Below are positions 26,985 to 35,723 of a stretch of 64,000 nucleotides of DNA, in pieces (position 1 is the stretch's first letter; the number at the start of each line of letters is the position of its first letter). The stretch is from positions 1-64,000 of the forward strand of contig NZ_VKAB01000046.1 in NCBI RefSeq assembly GCF_009769385.1. The letters are read 5' to 3'. The stretch comes from Saccharothrix deserti (GTDB taxonomy: Bacteria; Actinomycetota; Actinomycetes; Mycobacteriales; Pseudonocardiaceae). Below the pieces are notes generated by a model. The model did not search any database. It saw only the letters and a list, made by a program, of their open reading frames with translations, and was not told the DNA's origin. The position numbers and the translations under genes were made by a program.

Positions 26985-29030
26985 TCAGCCCTTCAACGGC
27001 CGAGCACCAAGCTCGTCGGCGAGGAGCTTGAGCACGACCGCCTCCGGGTCGAGCCGCTGACCGTCCGCGTCGCCCGGGAGGGCGGCCTCGGCCAACATCT
27101 CCTCCTCGTCCACCGGCTCCGGCGGGAGGGGCTCATCGGGCTCCGGCGGCTCGGGCGGCGGCGGCACGTCGTCGGCCGGGGTCGGTCGGGCCTGTGCCTG
27201 GCGGGTCGGCTCTGGCGTGCGGGTCTGCTGTGCTCGGCTGGGCCTGGTCGGTGCGGAACGCTGCGGCTTCTGTGGCGCCTGCCGGGTCGGGCCGGGGCCG
27301 GCCTGGCCGTGCACGCAGCGCACCTGCCACGTGCCGCCGAACACCCGGGCCAACGCGGTCGCGATCGCATCGACGTGGCGCGGCTCGGCCAGCCTCTGGG
27401 CCAGCGGGGCGGAGGTGTGGGCCACCGTGACCGTGTCGCCGTCGACATCTGCGACGGTGGCCCCGCTGGTGAGCAACGCACCAGCGCGGACTTCGAGGTC
27501 GCGCACGATGCCGCACAGTTCGGGCCACCGGCGGCGAATCTCCGCGGCGTCGACCCGACTGGGTCGCGCAGGCTGCTCCACCGCCGACTCTTCCACCTGA
27601 CGGGGCGGGACGGGCGCGACAGCCTCGGCCGTCGGCGGAGCGAGCCGTTCCACCGGCGCAACTCCGGTGCCTTTGACCGGCGGCGCGGATTGCAGAACCG
27701 GCGGCGCGGGCGGTGGGCCGGCAGGCGGGGCAACGGGCCGTTCTCCCGACGGCGCGGGCGCGGCGGGTGCGGATTGTGCCGGTTCGGCGGCACGCTGGGA
27801 GGGGCGCTGGAACCGGGGCTCCGGGGCCGCGCCGGCTGCCGTTGCCGGCCCTGCCGGTGCGCCGCCGGCCGGTGGGCCGTGGCGTTCCAACTGCTCGACG
27901 CGTTGCAACAGGCCCGACTCGACATCGCCGACGGACGGCAGCAGCATCCGCGCGGTCACGAGTTCGAGGAGCAGCCGGGGCGCGGTCGAGCCGCGCATCT
28001 CCGTCAACCCCTGGTGCAGGATTTCCGCCCACCGGGTGACGGTCGCCGGCCTGGTCGCCTCACGCTGCGCGGCCATCTTGACCAGCTCGTCGTCCGGCGC
28101 GGACACCAGACCGCGCTCCGCCGCGTCCGGCACGGCGTGCAGCAGCACCAGGTCGCGCAGCCGGTCGAGCAGGTCGGAGGCGAACCGGCGCGGGTCGTGA
28201 CCGGCCTCGACCAGCCGGTCGACGGTGCCGAACACCGCCGAGCCGTCACCCGCCGCCAGGCCGTCCACCACGTCGTCGATCAGCGCCACGTCCGTCACGC
28301 CGAGCAGCGCGATCGCCCGGTCGTAGCGCACCCCTTCGGGGCCCGCGCCGGACAGCAGCTGGTCCATCACCGACTGCGTGTCACGGGCCGACCCACCGCC
28401 CGCGCGGATCACCAGCGGGAACACCGCCGGGTCGACCGCCACGCCCTCGGCGGCGCAGTTGCGCTCCAGCAGCGCCCGCATCGCGCTCGGCGGGATCAGC
28501 CGGAACGGGTAGTGGTGCGTGCGCGAGCGGATGGTGGGCAGCACCTTGTCCGGCTCGGTGGTGGCGAAGATGAAGATCAGGTGCTCGGGCGGCTCTTCCA
28601 CGATCTTCAGCAGGGCGTTGAAGCCCTGCGTGGTGACCATGTGCGCCTCGTCGATGATGAACACCCGGTAGCGCGCCTCGGCCGGCGCGTAGAACGCCTT
28701 GTCGCGCAGCTCGCGGGCGTCGTCGACGCCGCCGTGGCTGGCCGCGTCGAGCTCCACCACGTCCACGCTGCCCGGACCGTTGGGCGCCAGGCCGATGCAC
28801 GAGTTGCACACGCCGCACGGCTCGGGCGTCGGGCCCTTCACGCAGTTCAGCGACCGCGCCAGGATGCGGGCGCTGGACGTCTTGCCGCAGCCGCGCGGTC
28901 CGGAGAACAGGTACGCGTGGTTGATCCGACCGGCCGCCAGGGCGATGCGCAGCGGGTCGGTCACGTGCTCCTGCCCGACCACCTCGCCGAAGGTGGCCGG
29001 ACGGTACTTGCGGTAGAGGGCGAGCGCCAC
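26985..29030 (-). CDS. dnaX: DNA polymerase III subunits gamma/tau
   Basis: 681 aa from GTG 29030. The clamp-loader AAA+ domain has Walker A GPRGCGKTS, a four-Cys zinc site (NCVKG, CGVCNSC), Walker B with IIDEAHM and sensor 1 ATTEPDKV. Domain III follows, then a Pro/Ala-rich linker and a C-terminal tau-like region with acidic residues. It is encoded upstream of ybaB and recR in the usual order, just after the SRP RNA gene on the same strand. Confidence 0.97.
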   Translation of the reverse strand: MALALYRKYRPATFGEVVGQEHVTDPLRIALAAGRINHAYLFSGPRGCGKTSSARILARSLNCVKGPTPEPCGVCNSCIGLAPNGPGSVDVVELDAASHGGVDDARELRDKAFYAPAEARYRVFIIDEAHMVTTQGFNALLKIVEEPPEHLIFIFATTEPDKVLPTIRSRTHHYPFRLIPPSAMRALLERNCAAEGVAVDPAVFPLVIRAGGGSARDTQSVMDQLLSGAGPEGVRYDRAIALLGVTDVALIDDVVDGLAAGDGSAVFGTVDRLVEAGHDPRRFASDLLDRLRDLVLLHAVPDAAERGLVSAPDDELVKMAAQREATRPATVTRWAEILHQGLTEMRGSTAPRLLLELVTARMLLPSVGDVESGLLQRVEQLERHGPPAGGAPAGPATAAGAAPEPRFQRPSQRAAEPAQSAPAAPAPSGERPVAPPAGPPPAPPVLQSAPPVKGTGVAPVERLAPPTAEAVAPVPPRQVEESAVEQPARPSRVDAAEIRRRWPELCGIVRDLEVRAGALLTSGATVADVDGDTVTVAHTSAPLAQRLAEPRHVDAIATALARVFGGTWQVRCVHGQAGPGPTRQAPQKPQRSAPTRPSRAQQTRTPEPTRQAQARPTPADDVPPPPEPPEPDEPLPPEPVDEEEMLAEAALPGDADGQRLDPEAVVLKLLADELGARPLKG

Positions 29031-29061
29031 GTCGGGGACCTTACCGGGAGGGTCCGACAAA

Positions 29062-29155
29062 AGAAGGGGACCCCGTGCACCCACCAGAGCCCGCTTATCC
29101 TTGCTGCCTTCCGGCCCTGGGGAGGTTCGCGAGATATGTGCCGCACGAGGTCCGA
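29062..29155 (-). ncRNA. ffs: Signal recognition particle RNA (4.5S type)
   Basis: The minus strand carries the diagnostic SRP domain IV: CAGGGCCGGAAGGCAGCAAGG, split here as CCAGGGCCGGAAGG and CAGCAAGG around the GGAA tetraloop and the internal loop that binds Ffh. The 5' GGACCTCGTGC pairs with the 3' GCACGGGGTCC, closing one long hairpin of about 94 nt, and a TTCTTTT run follows as terminator. It lies 5' of dnaX, a conserved position in actinobacteria. Ends are estimated from the pairing. Confidence 0.93.
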
Positions 29156-29207
29156 CTCCAGTGTAGCGGGACGGTCCGACGCCACCGCCTAGAGGGGTGC
29201 CGGCCCG

Positions 29208-30050
29208 TCACCCCCACGGTTGGGCGATGAACGCGCCGATCTCCTCAGTTCGCCACCCGCGTGTAGACGCCGGGGTAGCCGGTCGCGGCGCAGCCGATGC
29301 CCCGCGACACGAGGCCGACCTGGACGTAGCTCTCCTGCCGGGGGACCTTCACGAACAGCGGTCCGCCGGAGTCGCCTTGGCAGGTGTCCTTGCCGGTCTT
29401 GCCCGCGCACAGGTCCAGCGCGGGGTCGAGGTCGTCGTAGGAGATCGAGCACTCGGCGGCCGAGACGACCGGGACCTGCACTTCCTGCAACTGGTCCGGG
29501 CCGTTCCACACGCCCTCGTTCGGGAACGGGTCCTGCTGGACGGTGTTGCCCCAGCCGATCCCCGTGAGCAGCCGGCCGGGCCGCTCCAGCGCGTCGGTGC
29601 CCGGTGTCGCCAGCTGGATCGGCGCGACCTCGGTCACCGGCGAGCTCAGGATCAGCACCGCCGCGTCGTACGCGTAGTCGTCCTTGTACTTCGGGTGCAC
29701 GTAAATCTGCCGGACGTCACGGGCGTAGCCCTGGCTGTCGTCGCTGAGCACGGTGCGGCCGACGATCACCGAGACGTCGCCGACCATGTCCGGCCGGATG
29801 TCCTGCACGCAGTGCGCGGCGGTCAGCACGGCACGCGGGCCGATCAGCGACCCGCCGCAGTAGTGCCGTTCGTAGGCGTTGGTCCCCCTGCTTGCGCTGG
29901 AAGGTGACCATGAACGGGTACTTCCCGTTCGACACGCCCTCGCCGCCGACGACGTCCGGTGTGACGTTGGGCGGTCCGGCGACCGCCGTGCCCGCCGTCA
30001 CCGAGAGGCCCAGTGCGATGACCGCGACGGCAGCCACCACGAGGCGTTTC
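29208..30050 (-). pseudogene. Trypsin-like serine protease, frameshifted
   Basis: The chymotrypsin-fold triad is intact: His in LTAAHC, Asp in YDAAVL, Ser in GDSGGPL. A signal peptide (KRLVVAAVAVIALGLSV) precedes VVGGEGVSNG, the activation-site region. The frame is broken. After FQRKQG a 5-base C run on the plus strand (29884-29888) shifts the frame; four C would restore it. Near the C-terminus TRVAN ends at TGA, but the family's final helix (EEIGAFIAQPWG) continues one base out of frame to 29208. The codon after AAGGAG at the expected start is GTT, not a normal start. Decay or sequence error are both possible. Confidence 0.8.
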
Positions 30051-30668
30051 CGATCAACGCGATCTCCTTGTCCCCCGAACGGGTGATGATCACGACTCTG
30101 GCAGCGAACCGCGCGGAACGGCCATCCACGATCAGCGGAAACCGCCTCCCGACCACCCGTTTTGGGTCGCCGGGAGGCGCTCCGGTAGGCTCTCCGGCGG
30201 AGGATTCGCATAGTGGCCTAGTGCGCACGACTGGAAATAGTGCCAGCGGCTGCGGTGTGCTAGTTGCCAATTTCCCAAGGTCGCGCAATGTAACGAGGGG
30301 CGCGATAGTGCGACCTCACAGAAGCCACCTTAGCGCGGAGTGGATCTCTTCACCAGACCCACTTGACCGGTCGTGCCGACCATCGCTTCACCCTCTTGGA
30401 CCGACGGCGACTCGGCCACGACTCGCAGACCCAAGCGAAGTGACGTCCGGCAAGAGTCTCACCTCGGGCTCACACAGCGGACGATTCCACTCGTTGCATC
30501 CACGCAAGTGTTTAACTAGGCTAAAGAAAGACGGCAGCCACCGTCACTCGAATGGACTAGTTGCCGTCGACTGTCTCGCTTATTCCCAGACGTGGCAATA
30601 ATCACGAAGATCCCAGGCAACTTGACTGGGTGGTAACCCGCCGTGGTCATTTGATCACACCAGTATTT

Positions 30669-30687
30669 GCGTGTACGCGATACACGC
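30669..30687. promoter_or_regulatory. Operator-like inverted repeat
   Basis: GCGTGTA and TACACGC are perfect 7-bp arms around CGCGA. It lies in the non-coding left region of the prophage, upstream of the HTH gene at 31030. Confidence 0.4.
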
Positions 30688-30742
30688 TCGGTGACGAAAA
30701 CACGGCCATCGCTGACGGTGACACACACCAGTCGACCACATG

Positions 30743-30770
30743 TTCGAGGCCGCAATCTTGCGGTCTCGAA
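30743..30770. promoter_or_regulatory. 13-bp inverted repeat in the prophage left region
   Basis: TTCGAGGCCGCAA (30743-30755) and TTGCGGTCTCGAA (30758-30770) match at 12 of 13 positions with a 2-base spacer. It could be an operator, a terminator or part of an attachment site. Confidence 0.4.
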
Positions 30771-30931
30771 ACGATGTTGCGCGCCGAAGGTGCTGATAGA
30801 GACTCTGGGAGCGCTGTCACTCTCCGCGATGATTCGCCGACGGCGCGGGCCTGCGACCTGTCCCGCCGGGCGGACAACCCTTGCATCCATGCACACAGCG
30901 CAGTGCTCGCGACTGGCTATTTACATGGTGC

Positions 30932-30945
30932 TTGCGCATACGCAA
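30932..30945. promoter_or_regulatory. Short inverted repeat upstream of the first phage gene
   Basis: TTGCG-CATA-CGCAA, about 85 bp before the HTH gene. With the repeats at 30669 and 30743 it makes a series of palindromes in one promoter region. Confidence 0.3.
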
Positions 30946-31029
30946 TCGTTGAAGGCTCACGTACACCCACCGTAGTGTCCGATTCGTGGGGCGCGCTGCC
31001 GCCGTTCCACGGATGCTATGGGGGATTCG

Positions 31030-31290
31030 ATGTCTGTGCGTGTTCACGTCCGCGTGGATGCTTTCGAAAGAATCAAGGCTGACCGCGATCTGAGGTCTAA
31101 CTACGCGCTTGCCAAGCGGCTTGGCGTGGCACCGTCGACGGTCGGCCGTGTTCTGAAGTCCGAGCAGCTTCCCGGTAACGAGTTCATCGCCGCCACCATT
31201 GCGACACTTGGCGTCGATTTTGACGATGTGTTCGAGATCGAGCGTTCCGAACCCGATTCGGAGAATGTCGACCGCAAGGCGGGCGAATGA
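31030..31290 (+). CDS. Small helix-turn-helix phage protein
   Basis: 86 aa from ATG 31030 (GGGGGA 4 nt upstream); an in-frame ATG at 31018 is possible. Residues about 22-50 (SNYALAKRLGVAPSTVGRVLK) form a Cro/XRE-like helix-turn-helix; the rest is acidic. It opens the rightward early operon and overlaps the exonuclease gene by 4 bp, so it may regulate early transcription, like Cro. Confidence 0.7.
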   Translation: MSVRVHVRVDAFERIKADRDLRSNYALAKRLGVAPSTVGRVLKSEQLPGNEFIAATIATLGVDFDDVFEIERSEPDSENVDRKAGE

Positions 31291-32191
31291 GCGCCGCCGC
31301 GATCCGTTTGGGTAGTTGGGAACCCGGTTCGGCTGAGTGGAGTTCTGCGCGTTCGTCCGGCCTGGGGGGGTTCGGAGATCGCCGCCGTACTCGGCTTGTC
31401 GCCGTGGGAGAGCCGTTTCTCGCTGTGGTATCGCAAGAAGGGGATTATCCCGGCGACGCCGGACAACGACGCCATGAGCCGAGGTCGTCGGCTCGAACCC
31501 GTGGTCGCGTCGTGGTTCGCCGACGAGCACCCCGAGTACCGGGTGCGCCGTACCGGCACGTGGGCGAACCGGCATCGGCCGTGGCAGATCGCCACGCCCG
31601 ACCGTGTGCTCTACGCGCGCAATGGTCGCGGGCTGTTGGAGATCAAGACGTCGACGGAGCCCGACGAGTGGGGCACGCCGGGTACCGACGAGGTGCCAAT
31701 CTTCTACCGGTGTCAGGTGATGTGGCAGCTCGACACGATGGGCCTTTCGCGCGCCTACGTCGCGGTGCTCACCAGCCGGCTTGACTTCCGCGAGTACGTC
31801 GTCGACTGGAACGCCACCGAGGCCGAGGTGCTGCGCGCCGAGGCCCGCGAGTTCCTCGACACCCTCGACCGCGACGAGCGCCCCGACCTCGACGAGCACG
31901 GGGCGACCTACCGGACGGTGCGCGAGCTGCACCCGGATATCGACGACGTCGAGGTCGAGATCGACCCGGCGCTCGCCGAGCGGTACCGGGTGGCGGTCGC
32001 CGAGCACAAGGTCGCCGAGGCAGCCAAGCAGCGGGCGACGGTCGAGGTGCTCGACGTGCTCGGCACCGCGCCGGGCTGTGGTCGACGGCGAGTCGATCGC
32101 GATCCGGGTGCCCGGTCGCGGTGACGCGCCGCCCTCCCTTCGCCCTTCCCCTGTCCGTTCGACGCCCCGGAAGGTGAGCCCCGCAGCATGA
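31287..32191 (+). pseudogene. YqaJ-type phage exonuclease, two frameshifts
   Basis: The N-terminus (LGSWEPGSAEW) lies in one frame, the catalytic part (AAVLGLSPWESRFSLWYRKKG; DRVLYA; LLEIKTS, with the Glu-x-Lys nuclease motif) in a second, and the C-terminus (VVDGESIAIRVPGR) in a third. The first shift is at a run of seven G (31364-31370), where six would restore the frame; the second lies near 32085-32092. The third frame runs to TGA 32189-32191, which overlaps the RecT ATG by 4 bp, showing the original gene end. The enzyme would resect DNA 5' to 3' for RecT-mediated annealing. Decay or sequencing error cannot be told apart here. Confidence 0.8.
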
Positions 32192-33027
32192 GCAACGCCC
32201 AGACCATCACCGGCGCCGTCGCCAAGCGGGAGACCGCAGCACAGGCGCTGATCAAGCAGTACCGCGACGACTTCGCCGCCGTTCTCCCCGACCACGTGAA
32301 GCCGGCGACCTTCGTGCGCTTGTCGCAGGGGTTGCTACGCCGTAACGCCAAGCTGGCCGATGCCGCCGAGCGCAACTCGGCGTCGTTCCTGGCCGCGTTG
32401 CTGGAGTGCGCGAGGTTGGGCCACGAGCCGGGCACCGATGCCTACGCCCTGGTGCCGTTCAAGGACCGCAAGAACAACACGGTCGAGGTCGTCGGCATCG
32501 AGCAGTATCAAGGCGTCATCGAACGGATGTACCGGGCGGGCGCGATCCGGTCGGTGAAGGCCGAGGTGGTCAAGACCGCCGACCCGTTCGTCTATGAGCC
32601 CGACGTGATGGAGAGGCCGCGCCATCGGCCGGACTGGTTCGCCGAGCGCGGCGAGCTGGTCGGTGTCTACGCCTACGCCGTGATGCTCGACGGTGGCACG
32701 TCGCGCGTGGTGATGATGAACCGTGCCGACGTCATGAAGCGCAAGGCGGTCGCGCGCGGCACTAGCGGTGACGATTCCCCGTGGAACACGTGGGAAGAGT
32801 CGATGTGGCTCAAGTCGGCTGTTCACGAGCTTGAGAAGTGGGTGCCGACGTCGTCGGAGTACCGGCGCGAGGCTATGCGTGCCGCTCGTGAGGTCGTCGC
32901 CGAGCAGCCCGCGCCACCGGTCGGCTCGCCCCGTGCCGGCGAGGATGTCGTCGACGCCGAGATCGTCGACGACCAGGCCCCGCGCGAGCAGGACCAGGCC
33001 CCGACTTCGGCGGGTGGTGCGCGGTGA
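32188..33027 (+). CDS. recT: RecT-family single-strand annealing protein
   Basis: 279 aa. The RecT core is clear: LLECARLGHEPGTDAYALVPF, VEVVGIEQYQGVIERMYRAG and the SPWNTWEESMWLKSAVHELEKWVP region. The acidic C-terminal tail is typical. It anneals single strands and works with the YqaJ-type exonuclease encoded directly upstream. ATG overlaps the exonuclease stop by 4 bp. Confidence 0.93.
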   Translation: MSNAQTITGAVAKRETAAQALIKQYRDDFAAVLPDHVKPATFVRLSQGLLRRNAKLADAAERNSASFLAALLECARLGHEPGTDAYALVPFKDRKNNTVEVVGIEQYQGVIERMYRAGAIRSVKAEVVKTADPFVYEPDVMERPRHRPDWFAERGELVGVYAYAVMLDGGTSRVVMMNRADVMKRKAVARGTSGDDSPWNTWEESMWLKSAVHELEKWVPTSSEYRREAMRAAREVVAEQPAPPVGSPRAGEDVVDAEIVDDQAPREQDQAPTSAGGAR

Positions 33028-33410
33028 CCGCGACCAGCGTCGACGGTGTGCGTGTGGTCGCCGACGAGCCGACCCCGGCGCCGATGCGCGACAACGCCGG
33101 TACGCCCGTGCTGTGGCAGCAGACGCGCACGCTGACGCTCGCCGACGGCCGGACGGTCTACGGGTGCGCGCACTGCGACTACACCTCGCCGAACATGCGG
33201 TCGATCCGGCCGCACCTGAACAAGCACCGCGGCGAGCGCGGGCTCGGCGATCTCGGCAGCCTTGGCGGGCTGACCCTCGCCGAGGTCGTCGCCCGGCTCG
33301 CCGAGCGCGAGCAGCTCGTCGTCGATCGCGACCAGTGGAAGCGCCGCGCCGAGCGGGCCGAGCGGTCGCTGTCGACGCTGCGCAACGCCCTGCGGGGTGT
33401 CGCGTCGTGA
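33024..33410 (+). CDS. Phage protein with a single C2H2 zinc finger
   Basis: 128 aa. Residues 48-68 fit the C2H2 pattern exactly: Cys48-x2-Cys51-x12-His64-x3-His68, with CDYTS and an HLNKH end like eukaryotic-type fingers. A C-terminal helical region (about 85-125) with many Arg and Glu may be a coiled coil. Overlaps recT by 4 bp. It is probably a DNA-binding accessory of the early recombination or replication module; the exact function is unknown. Confidence 0.72.
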   Translation: MTATSVDGVRVVADEPTPAPMRDNAGTPVLWQQTRTLTLADGRTVYGCAHCDYTSPNMRSIRPHLNKHRGERGLGDLGSLGGLTLAEVVARLAEREQLVVDRDQWKRRAERAERSLSTLRNALRGVAS

Positions 33411-33673
33411 CGACCGCACTCGTTCCCACCGGCCGCGTGCTCGTCTGCTGCGCCGAGCACCTGCCGAGCGGCTGCTGCGACGCCGTCGACTGCGCCCCGT
33501 GCTGCCCGGAGTGCCCCGTCTGTCCCGTGGTGCAGGCACGCACACCGCAGCAGCGCGCGGCCGACGCCGCCGTACATCGCGACCTGGTGCTCGCGCTCGT
33601 CGAGTGGGCGAACGACATCCGCTCGCGCCCGATCGGAAGGGAGGCGCCGCCGTGCCTGATCAGCTCGCCCTAG
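33407..33673 (+). CDS. Cys-rich small phage protein
   Basis: 88 aa from GTG 33407, which overlaps the preceding stop (GTGA). Ten Cys are packed into residues about 13-45, including CCAEH, CCD, CAPCC and CPVC, suggesting one or two zinc sites. The second half is a plain helical region. Function unknown; encoded in the early operon between the zinc-finger protein and a probable regulator. Confidence 0.6.
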   Translation: MTTALVPTGRVLVCCAEHLPSGCCDAVDCAPCCPECPVCPVVQARTPQQRAADAAVHRDLVLALVEWANDIRSRPIGREAPPCLISSP

Positions 33674-33996
33674 CGTTCGCCGACCGCAACGCCGGCCAGC
33701 AAGACAACCTCGCCGCCGCCTCTGCGGTGCACAAGCGGTACCGCGAGACCGTCGAGACCGTGCTCGCCGAGCTGGTGCGCCAGGGGCGGCCCTTCACTGC
33801 CGACGACGTGCGCAAGGCCATTCCCGACGAGGTCGCCGCCGAGGCGCACTCGCCGAACGTGCTGCCGTCCGTGCTCGGCATTTGGGCCGCGCGCCGGGTG
33901 ATCGTGTCGTGCGGCGAGTACCGCAGCCGACGCCGCTCGCGCCGAGCGAGCCGTAATCGCGTCTGGATCGCCCGCAGCGCCGCCTCGGCCGCCTAA
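33652..33996 (+). CDS. Phage early protein, possible winged helix
   Basis: 114 aa from GTG 33652 with GGGAGG 7 nt upstream, overlapping the preceding gene. The middle part (ETVETVLAELVRQGRPFTADDVRKAI) is helical and resembles winged-helix proteins of actinophage early operons. The C-terminus is very Arg-rich. No assigned function. Confidence 0.55.
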   Translation: MPDQLALAFADRNAGQQDNLAAASAVHKRYRETVETVLAELVRQGRPFTADDVRKAIPDEVAAEAHSPNVLPSVLGIWAARRVIVSCGEYRSRRRSRRASRNRVWIARSAASAA

Positions 33997-34090
33997 CCAC
34001 CCACACAGGACCACCCGACGAAGTTCGTCGCAGCTCTGCGGCGGGCGCGATGACGCACGCCCGCGCCCGCCGCAGCCACCGGGGGAAACA

Positions 34091-34333
34091 GTGATCACCG
34101 ACCTTTCGCACCACGTCGACGAGCGCTCGTCGACCGCTCGCCGACTCGACCCGCTCACCGTCGAGACCGCACTGCGCGGACACCGACCGTTCCGCGTTCT
34201 ACCGGCGCCCGAGGCCGCCGAGGTGCTGCGCATCCTCGGCCGCCGAGGCGACCGGCTCAACCAGGTCGCCGAGCTGCTCGACGTCGACCCGGCCGAGATC
34301 GCCGACCAGTACGCCACCGTGAGGCCGCGGTGA
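34091..34333 (+). CDS. Small helix-turn-helix-like phage protein
   Basis: 80 aa, GTG 34091 start. Residues about 48-72 (RGDRLNQVAELLDVDPAEIADQY) look like a helix-turn-helix. The stop overlaps the following replication-like gene (34330) by 4 bp. Function unknown. Confidence 0.55.
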   Translation: MITDLSHHVDERSSTARRLDPLTVETALRGHRPFRVLPAPEAAEVLRILGRRGDRLNQVAELLDVDPAEIADQYATVRPR

Positions 34334-35193
34334 GCGTGGTCGCCGTGCGATGGGCCGCCGAGCAGACCGCTGGCGGACCCATGCCGAAACTCGTCCTCTA
34401 CGCGCTCGCCGAACACGCCAACCGCGACGGGCGCGCGACCACCTCGGTAGCCACGCTGGCGCGCGAAACCGAGGCGAGCGAGCGGACCGTGCGCCGAGCC
34501 CTCGACGCGCTCGCCGAGCGCCGTCTGATCGGCCGCGCCCGTCGGCAGCGCGGCACCGGCGCCGATACGTCGAACGAGTACCGCCTCGCCCTCGACGACC
34601 ACCCCCGATCGGCCGCCCCCGTCGGTCAGAACGACACCCCCGGTGGACACAGCGACAGTCCCCCGGTGCCAGAGCGACACCCCCGGACTGTCACAGCGAC
34701 AGCCCACGCGGGTGACACAGCGACACCCCAAGGTGAACCGGAACTACTGAACCGAACTACGGAACCGAAAAGCAGCGCCGCGCGCCCGCGCACGCGAGGC
34801 ACGACCACGCTCGTCGACCTCTCGGCGAGTGCTGTTCGGCCCGACGCCTATCGGCTGGTGTCCACTTGGCGCGCCGACACCGGCGCCGCCTACCGGCCGC
34901 AGACCGTGCGCGCACTCGCCCGCCACGTCGACGCCGTGCTGCGCGACGGAGGCGACCCGACCGCCCTGCGCGCCGCCCTCGACGAGTGGCACCGACGACC
35001 CGACGCCCGTCCCGGACTGCTGCCGCACCTGTACGACGACGCGGTCAAGGCCGCCGCCGCAGCTCGTCGACCGCCGAGCCCGTCGACCGGTCGAGCCACG
35101 CGCGGCGACAAGGTCCGCGGTTGGCTCGCGCTCGCCGACGACCAGGTCGACCCCGTCGAGCCCGACCGGCTCGCCATCGAGGGGGCACGGTGA
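34330..35193 (+). CDS. Phage replication initiation-like protein (winged helix)
   Basis: 287 aa from GTG 34330. The N-terminus has a winged helix of the lambda O/DnaD type (LVLYALAEHANRDGRATTSVATLARETEASERTVRRALDAL, residues about 22-62), followed by a low-complexity Thr/Pro/Asp linker (about 95-150) and a C-terminal helical domain. Such proteins bind the phage origin. Overlaps both neighbours by 4 bp. Confidence 0.7.
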   Translation: MSVVAVRWAAEQTAGGPMPKLVLYALAEHANRDGRATTSVATLARETEASERTVRRALDALAERRLIGRARRQRGTGADTSNEYRLALDDHPRSAAPVGQNDTPGGHSDSPPVPERHPRTVTATAHAGDTATPQGEPELLNRTTEPKSSAARPRTRGTTTLVDLSASAVRPDAYRLVSTWRADTGAAYRPQTVRALARHVDAVLRDGGDPTALRAALDEWHRRPDARPGLLPHLYDDAVKAAAAARRPPSPSTGRATRGDKVRGWLALADDQVDPVEPDRLAIEGAR

Positions 35194-35723
35194 ACCGCGC
35201 CCAGGTCGCGACCCTGCTCGGCGCCGCCTCGGCCGTCGACCCGCGCATTCCTGCGCCCGACGCCGACGTGCTCGCCATGTGGGCCGCTGTGCTCGACGAC
35301 GTGCCCGCCGAGGTCGCCGCCGACGCCGTGCGCGAGCACTACCGGCGCCGAACCGAGACGATCATGCCCGCCGACATCGTCGAGCACTGGCGCACCGCCC
35401 GCCGCGACGCCGCCGAGCAGCGCCACCGCGCCGAGCTGACCGCCCGTCCCCGCCGACTCGACGAGAACGGGCTGCGCGCCATCCGATCCGGCATCGCCCG
35501 CGTCACCGCCGCGCTCGCCGTCGCCCGTGGCGTCGACCCCGAGTACGCCGAGGCCGAAGCCGACGCCCGCCGCGCCTACCTCGTCGTGGCGTGCCCCTAC
35601 TGCCGCGCCTACCCCGGCCACCCCTGCACCGGACCCGGCGGACGACCGCTCACCAAGACCCCGGCGCACCCCGCCCGATTCGACGCCGCACTCGCCGCAA
35701 CCAGCAACCAGGGGGACCAGTGA
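35190..35723 (+). CDS. Probable replication accessory protein with zinc motif
   Basis: 177 aa from GTG 35190. The N-terminal helical half (AMWAAVLDDVPAEVAADAVREHY and IMPADIVEHWR) resembles helicase-loader/DnaI-like N-terminal domains of actinophages. The C-terminus carries CPYCRAYPGHPC, a treble-clef-like zinc motif. It follows the initiation-like protein, consistent with a loader role, but this is inference. Confidence 0.55.
   Translation: MNRAQVATLLGAASAVDPRIPAPDADVLAMWAAVLDDVPAEVAADAVREHYRRRTETIMPADIVEHWRTARRDAAEQRHRAELTARPRRLDENGLRAIRSGIARVTAALAVARGVDPEYAEAEADARRAYLVVACPYCRAYPGHPCTGPGGRPLTKTPAHPARFDAALAATSNQGDQ

Larger units (their letters stand above)
30051..31029. other. About 980-bp non-coding left junction of the prophage
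   Basis: Between the protease remnant and the first credible phage gene I find no ORF with a ribosome site and normal codon bias. GC content is visibly lower than on either side. It holds three short inverted repeats between 30669 and 30945, listed separately, and must contain the promoter of the early genes. The left attachment site probably lies here or inside the protease remnant, but no direct repeat can be shown within this window. Confidence 0.5.

Noticed and set aside
30561..31082. 173-codon plus-strand frame in the prophage left region
   Set aside because: No ribosome site, no biased codon usage, overlaps the HTH gene in a different frame, and no domain.
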